NCBI GenBank assembly: GCA_017425745.1
Contig: JAFOXT010000238.1
Location: forward strand, 1 to 9,754
DNA: 9,754 nt
Direction: 5' to 3'
DNA from: Clostridia bacterium
GTDB taxonomy: Bacteria > Bacillota > Clostridia > Oscillospirales > Acutalibacteraceae
Below are positions 7,263 to 9,754 of this stretch, one piece after another. A program made the position numbers and the translations under genes. Within the stretch, counting starts at the first letter, position 1. Every line of letters begins with the position of its first letter. A model generated the notes under the pieces. It searched no databases. It was not told the origin of the DNA and was given only the letters and a program-made list of their open reading frames with translations.

Positions 7263-7270
7263 TACTGACA
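7257..7270. promoter_or_regulatory. Candidate operator, TGTCA-N4-TGACA inverted repeat
   Basis: TGTCA (7257-7261) and TGACA (7266-7270) form a perfect 5+5 inverted repeat over four bases. It overlaps the -35 hexamer of the glycosidase promoter and sits 19 bases upstream of the -35 of the divergent operon. A regulator bound here would block the - strand promoter. The repeat is short and could be fortuitous; no regulator gene lies in the window. Confidence 0.35.
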
Positions 7271-7289
7271 GAAATTCCTTTACAGCCTG

Positions 7290-7318
7290 TTGAAAAATGC
7301 AAAAATCTTTGATATAAT
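7290..7318 (+). promoter_or_regulatory. Sigma-A promoter of the CooC-like/dehydratase operon
   Basis: TTGAAA (7290-7295) and TATAAT (7313-7318) are spaced by 17 bases. The predicted start near 7325 leaves a leader of about 25 bases, with AGGGG at 7337-7341 before the ATG at 7350. This also shows that the in-frame TTG at 7290 is part of the -35 box and not a start codon. Confidence 0.85.
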
Positions 7319-7349
7319 ATTTTTTAATAGATTACAAGGGGAAATGCAT

Positions 7350-8114
7350 ATGAACAACAATGCAACAATCATAGCGCTTTCAGGTAAGGGCGGTGTGGGC
7401 AAAACCTCAATTTCTGCCGCCATTGTCAAGCTTCTTGTTGAAGCTTATCCTGATAAGAAAATTCTTGCAATTGATGCTGACCCTGCTGTGGGGCTTTCAA
7501 CTGCACTGGGTATTGATGTTAAAACCACAATTGATGATATAAGAAAAGAAATTGTTATAACGGTTGAAGAGGGTAATACCAAAGCGGCAATTGAGCTTTT
7601 AGGCGATGCCAGATACAGAATATTTGACGCACTTGTTGAAACTGACGGCTTTGCTTTTATTGCTGTAGGAAGACCTGAAAGTGCAGGGTGCTACTGCAAA
7701 ATCAACGCTTACCTCAAAGAGGTTATCAGCCTTCTTTCTGCTGATTTTGATTACGTTGTAATTGACGGCGAAGCAGGTGTTGAACAGATTAACCGCAGAG
7801 TTATGGAAAAGGTTACTCATCTTCTGCTTATTACTGATGCAAGCAAAAAGGGCACTCAGGTTATTTCAACAATCAAGGGCGTTGCTGATGAGCTTGTTAT
7901 GTATAAGAAAATCGGTGCAATTGTAAACCGACTTCCTGATGAAAGTATAATACCTCTTATCGACACAAACGGCATTCCCGTTTTATCTTATATTGAAAAC
8001 GATAAAAACCTTGCAATTTATGATATTGAGGGCAAAGATATCACAAAGCTGCCCGCTGATTCAAATGTTGTAAAGGGTGTCAGAAAAGCTCTTGAAAGCT
8101 TAGAAATATTATAA
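7350..8114 (+). CDS. CooC/MinD-type P-loop ATPase (metallocluster maturation or activation)
   Basis: The 254-residue soluble ATPase belongs to the SIMIBI class (MinD/ArsA/CooC). The deviant Walker A is SGK13GGVGK18TS (11-20), with the signature lysine that reaches across the dimer. IDADP (41-45) supplies the Asp of the switch I-like segment, and VVID139GEAGVE is the Walker B/switch II region, close to the CooC DMEAGIEH motif. AGC114YC116 matches the CxC motif that binds metal at the dimer interface in CooC, which inserts nickel into CO dehydrogenase. ATG at 7350 is chosen because AGGGG lies 8 bases upstream; an ATG at 7344 is too close to it. It is the first gene of its operon, and the next gene starts 10 bases after its stop. 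With no CO dehydrogenase nearby, the client is likely the HgdB-like protein or another cluster enzyme in the same operon (inference). Confidence 0.85.
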   Translation: MNNNATIIALSGKGGVGKTSISAAIVKLLVEAYPDKKILAIDADPAVGLSTALGIDVKTTIDDIRKEIVITVEEGNTKAAIELLGDARYRIFDALVETDGFAFIAVGRPESAGCYCKINAYLKEVISLLSADFDYVVIDGEAGVEQINRRVMEKVTHLLLITDASKKGTQVISTIKGVADELVMYKKIGAIVNRLPDESIIPLIDTNGIPVLSYIENDKNLAIYDIEGKDITKLPADSNVVKGVRKALESLEIL

Positions 8115-8124
8115 GGAGAAAGCT

Positions 8125-9330
8125 ATGAAGGATTTAAAACATCTTTATGAATTTGAAAAACTTTTACAAGATGCCAACAATGATCTTGTGCAAAAAGCAA
8201 AGGCAGACGGGGGTATAGCACTGGGTTATACCTGCTATCACATTCCTGAAGTGCTGCTCAATTGCGGAAACTGCTTTTCGGTAAGACTGCGTGCACCCCG
8301 TACAGGCTCAATGGATATTGCAACTTACTATATGAGCAATTTCCTTTGCGGCTATTCAAAGGCAATTCTTGAAAGAGCAATTGAGGGAGGTTATAACTTC
8401 CTTAACGCTCTTCTGGCTTCGGAAACCTGCTCTGAGATGAACAGAACAGCTGAACACTTTGAGCTTCTTAACCTTGTTCCCGAAGAAAAGTTTTTCCTTA
8501 CATTTCTTGATATGCCTTTTAAAATTGAAGCACATACCGTGAAGCATTATGTAAATCAGACAAGACTCAAAATTCTTGACAAGCTTAATTCGGTTTACGG
8601 TGTGGATACTTCCGACGAGGCTCTTCTCAAGGCTGTAAAGGAGCATAATGAAGTATGCAGACTTATGACTGAAATAGGGGACTACAGAAAAGAAGATAAT
8701 CCGAGAATTACAGGCTATGAGTATCATATTCTCAATCTTGTTACATATTGCTGTCCAAAAGCACTTATTCTTCCTATGCTCCGTGAAACTGCTGAAGAGC
8801 TTAAAACAAGAGAGCTCGATGCAAAAAAGAATTACAGAGCAAAAATTGTAGTTGTAGGCTCAGAAATGGACGACCCTGAATTCACATCGCTGATTGAAGA
8901 CAGCGGAGCGCTTGTTGTTGCCGACAGATACTGCTTTGGTGCTCTTCCGGGCAGACAGGAAATTATTATTAATGAGGGCGAAGATGTGCTTACCCAGATT
9001 TGTATGCACTATCTTAAAACAAGTCAGTGCCCGAGATATATGAGCCACGAAAAGGTTCAGGAAAGACGCGATTATGTAAAGCAGCTTGTGGATGAATATC
9101 ACGCAGACGGTGTAATGTACGAGCAGCTCAAATTCTGTGAATATTGGGGTTATGAAAGAGCTCTTGCGTCTTATGTTATGACTCAGGACTACGGTGTGCC
9201 CACTGCAGCCGTTGACCGTCAGTACACTGCTTCAGCTTCAGGTCAGCTGCGTACGAGAGTACAGGCTTTTGTTGAAAGCCTTGAAATCAAAAAAATTCAG
9301 AAAGAAAGGCAGTTGAAAGAGAATGGATAA
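8125..9330 (+). CDS. 2-hydroxyacyl-CoA dehydratase/benzoyl-CoA reductase family (HGD-D) subunit
   Basis: This 401-residue protein resembles the HgdB/BcrC-type subunits that hold a [4Fe-4S] cluster and carry out radical dehydration or low-potential reduction of acyl-CoA thioesters. The typical opening GYTCYHIPEVLL (34-45) corresponds to the family's 'xPeEii.A.G' segment. Three cysteines fall where HGD-D cluster ligands are expected: C75 (NFLCGYSKAILE), C102 (ETCSEMNR) and C338 (KFCEYWGYE). A Rossmann-like stretch, KIVVVGSEMDDPEF, begins at residue 240. ATG at 8125 follows AAGGAG, which overlaps the stop of the ATPase gene, so the two are translationally linked. The last 8 bases overlap the next gene. 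The substrate is not evident: related proteins include true dehydratases, benzoyl-CoA reductases and double-cubane reductases, and this one could be a divergent member with another small-molecule target. Confidence 0.85.
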   Translation: MKDLKHLYEFEKLLQDANNDLVQKAKADGGIALGYTCYHIPEVLLNCGNCFSVRLRAPRTGSMDIATYYMSNFLCGYSKAILERAIEGGYNFLNALLASETCSEMNRTAEHFELLNLVPEEKFFLTFLDMPFKIEAHTVKHYVNQTRLKILDKLNSVYGVDTSDEALLKAVKEHNEVCRLMTEIGDYRKEDNPRITGYEYHILNLVTYCCPKALILPMLRETAEELKTRELDAKKNYRAKIVVVGSEMDDPEFTSLIEDSGALVVADRYCFGALPGRQEIIINEGEDVLTQICMHYLKTSQCPRYMSHEKVQERRDYVKQLVDEYHADGVMYEQLKFCEYWGYERALASYVMTQDYGVPTAAVDRQYTASASGQLRTRVQAFVESLEIKKIQKERQLKENG

Positions 9331-9754
9331 TTACGGCAAACTTTATAAAGAGCATACAGCCATACTGAAGCACAGAGAATGGCGTGGCTTCAAAGATACA
9401 ATGTATGACTACTACCGTTGGCTTGTCAACTGGAAGGATATGATTGTAATGGTGCTTAAAGCACCTGTGTCAACTGTAAAGGGCTTGTGGAGATATCGCT
9501 GGATGGCGTCTTATCTTTCTGCACCGTCTTTCGTTGACAGACACGTTGCAGGACTCAGAGGCCCTCACCTTCGTATAGCACATCTTCACTACAATATGAT
9601 AGTGAAGCACACTACAAAGCTTATTAATATTTCTTTCCGTGCCGATGAAAAAATCAATCCCGGCAACAAGCTTTCAAAGAAAATTGTGCTTATGGATGAA
9701 ATTGTTCCCAATGAGGTGTTTACGGGCTTCCCGAATCTTATACCGATGCCCTTG
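9323..9754 (+). CDS. Probable second dehydratase-family subunit, N-terminal 144 residues (3' end outside window)
   Basis: An open frame starts at ATG 9323, overlaps the upstream stop by 8 bases in a different frame, and stays open to the window edge. An AAAGAGA stretch just before the ATG is a weak ribosome binding site, so translational coupling is likely. The visible part starts MDNYGKLYKEHTAILKHREW and is rich in Trp, Tyr and basic residues, without an obvious membrane helix. Near its end, IVPNEVFTGFPNLIPMPL (127-144) resembles the 'PeE(l)..A.Gl.Pv.l' entry segment of HGD-D proteins. That suggests the partner subunit of the upstream gene, preceded by an unusually long N-terminal region of about 120 residues. 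HGD-D enzymes are typically heterodimers of two homologous subunits encoded side by side, which supports this reading. It is inferred from position and one short motif only. Confidence 0.6.
   Translation, partial: MDNYGKLYKEHTAILKHREWRGFKDTMYDYYRWLVNWKDMIVMVLKAPVSTVKGLWRYRWMASYLSAPSFVDRHVAGLRGPHLRIAHLHYNMIVKHTTKLINISFRADEKINPGNKLSKKIVLMDEIVPNEVFTGFPNLIPMPL

Noticed and set aside
7290..7349. Upstream TTG and ATG (7344) starts for the CooC-like ATPase
   Set aside because: The TTG is part of the -35 hexamer and lies upstream of the expected transcript start; ATG 7344 is only 2 bases from the AGGGG.
8356..8727. 123-codon open frame on the - strand inside the dehydratase subunit gene, and a 116-codon one at 3758-4108
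   Set aside because: Both lie antisense to well-supported genes, have no family resemblance or ribosome binding site worth noting, and read as shadows.
1..9754. CRISPR arrays, tRNA/rRNA genes, transposases, integrases
   Set aside because: No regularly spaced repeats, no cloverleaf-like or rRNA-like sequence and no mobile-element protein signatures were seen on either strand.

Overview
This window looks like part of a chromosome from an anaerobic, probably gut-dwelling member of the Clostridia (Oscillospiraceae/Ruminococcaceae-like). The reasons are the moderately AT-rich composition, the Gram-positive-style GGAG ribosome binding sites, strict-consensus housekeeping promoters, and the gene content: cation-coupled sugar transporters, a GH116-type glycosidase, and oxygen-sensitive 2-hydroxyacyl-CoA dehydratase-family iron-sulfur proteins. 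The taxonomic assignment is an inference. No phage, transposase, CRISPR, rRNA or tRNA was seen.

Left block, + strand (1-4481). The window opens inside a GPH-family (melibiose-permease-like) sugar symporter that ends at a strong intrinsic terminator (1210-1239). Only 22 bases after that terminator a second group begins: an alkaline-phosphatase/nucleotide-pyrophosphatase superfamily hydrolase (1262-2167), a signal-peptide-less right-handed beta-helix protein with a pectate-lyase-3-like N-terminus (2306-3247), and an MFS transporter of organophosphate/phosphate antiporter type (3249-4481). The last two are separated by a single base. A phosphate-ester-type transporter beside a phosphoester hydrolase and a beta-helix carbohydrate protein suggests cytoplasmic processing of an imported phosphorylated saccharide or glycan fragment; this is inference.

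Convergent gap (4482-4717). It holds three strong hairpins. Two are near-identical 26-base repeats and the third is a perfect 14-bp inverted repeat. They separate the left block from the large GH116-like glycosidase gene read on the - strand (4718-7180).

Divergent gap (7181-7349). It carries two back-to-back promoters: a perfect TTGACA-17-TATAAT for the glycosidase and TTGAAA-17-TATAAT for the right-hand operon. A small inverted repeat overlaps the glycosidase -35 box.

Right block, + strand (7350-9754). A CooC/MinD-type P-loop ATPase with a CxC metal-site motif is followed by a 2-hydroxyacyl-CoA dehydratase/benzoyl-CoA reductase family subunit that keeps three candidate cluster cysteines. 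An overlapping gene then runs off the window end and is probably the partner subunit. Pairing a nickel-insertase-type ATPase with an HgdB-like protein, instead of or in addition to the usual ASKHA-fold activator, is the most unusual association here and the best candidate for an undescribed redox system.
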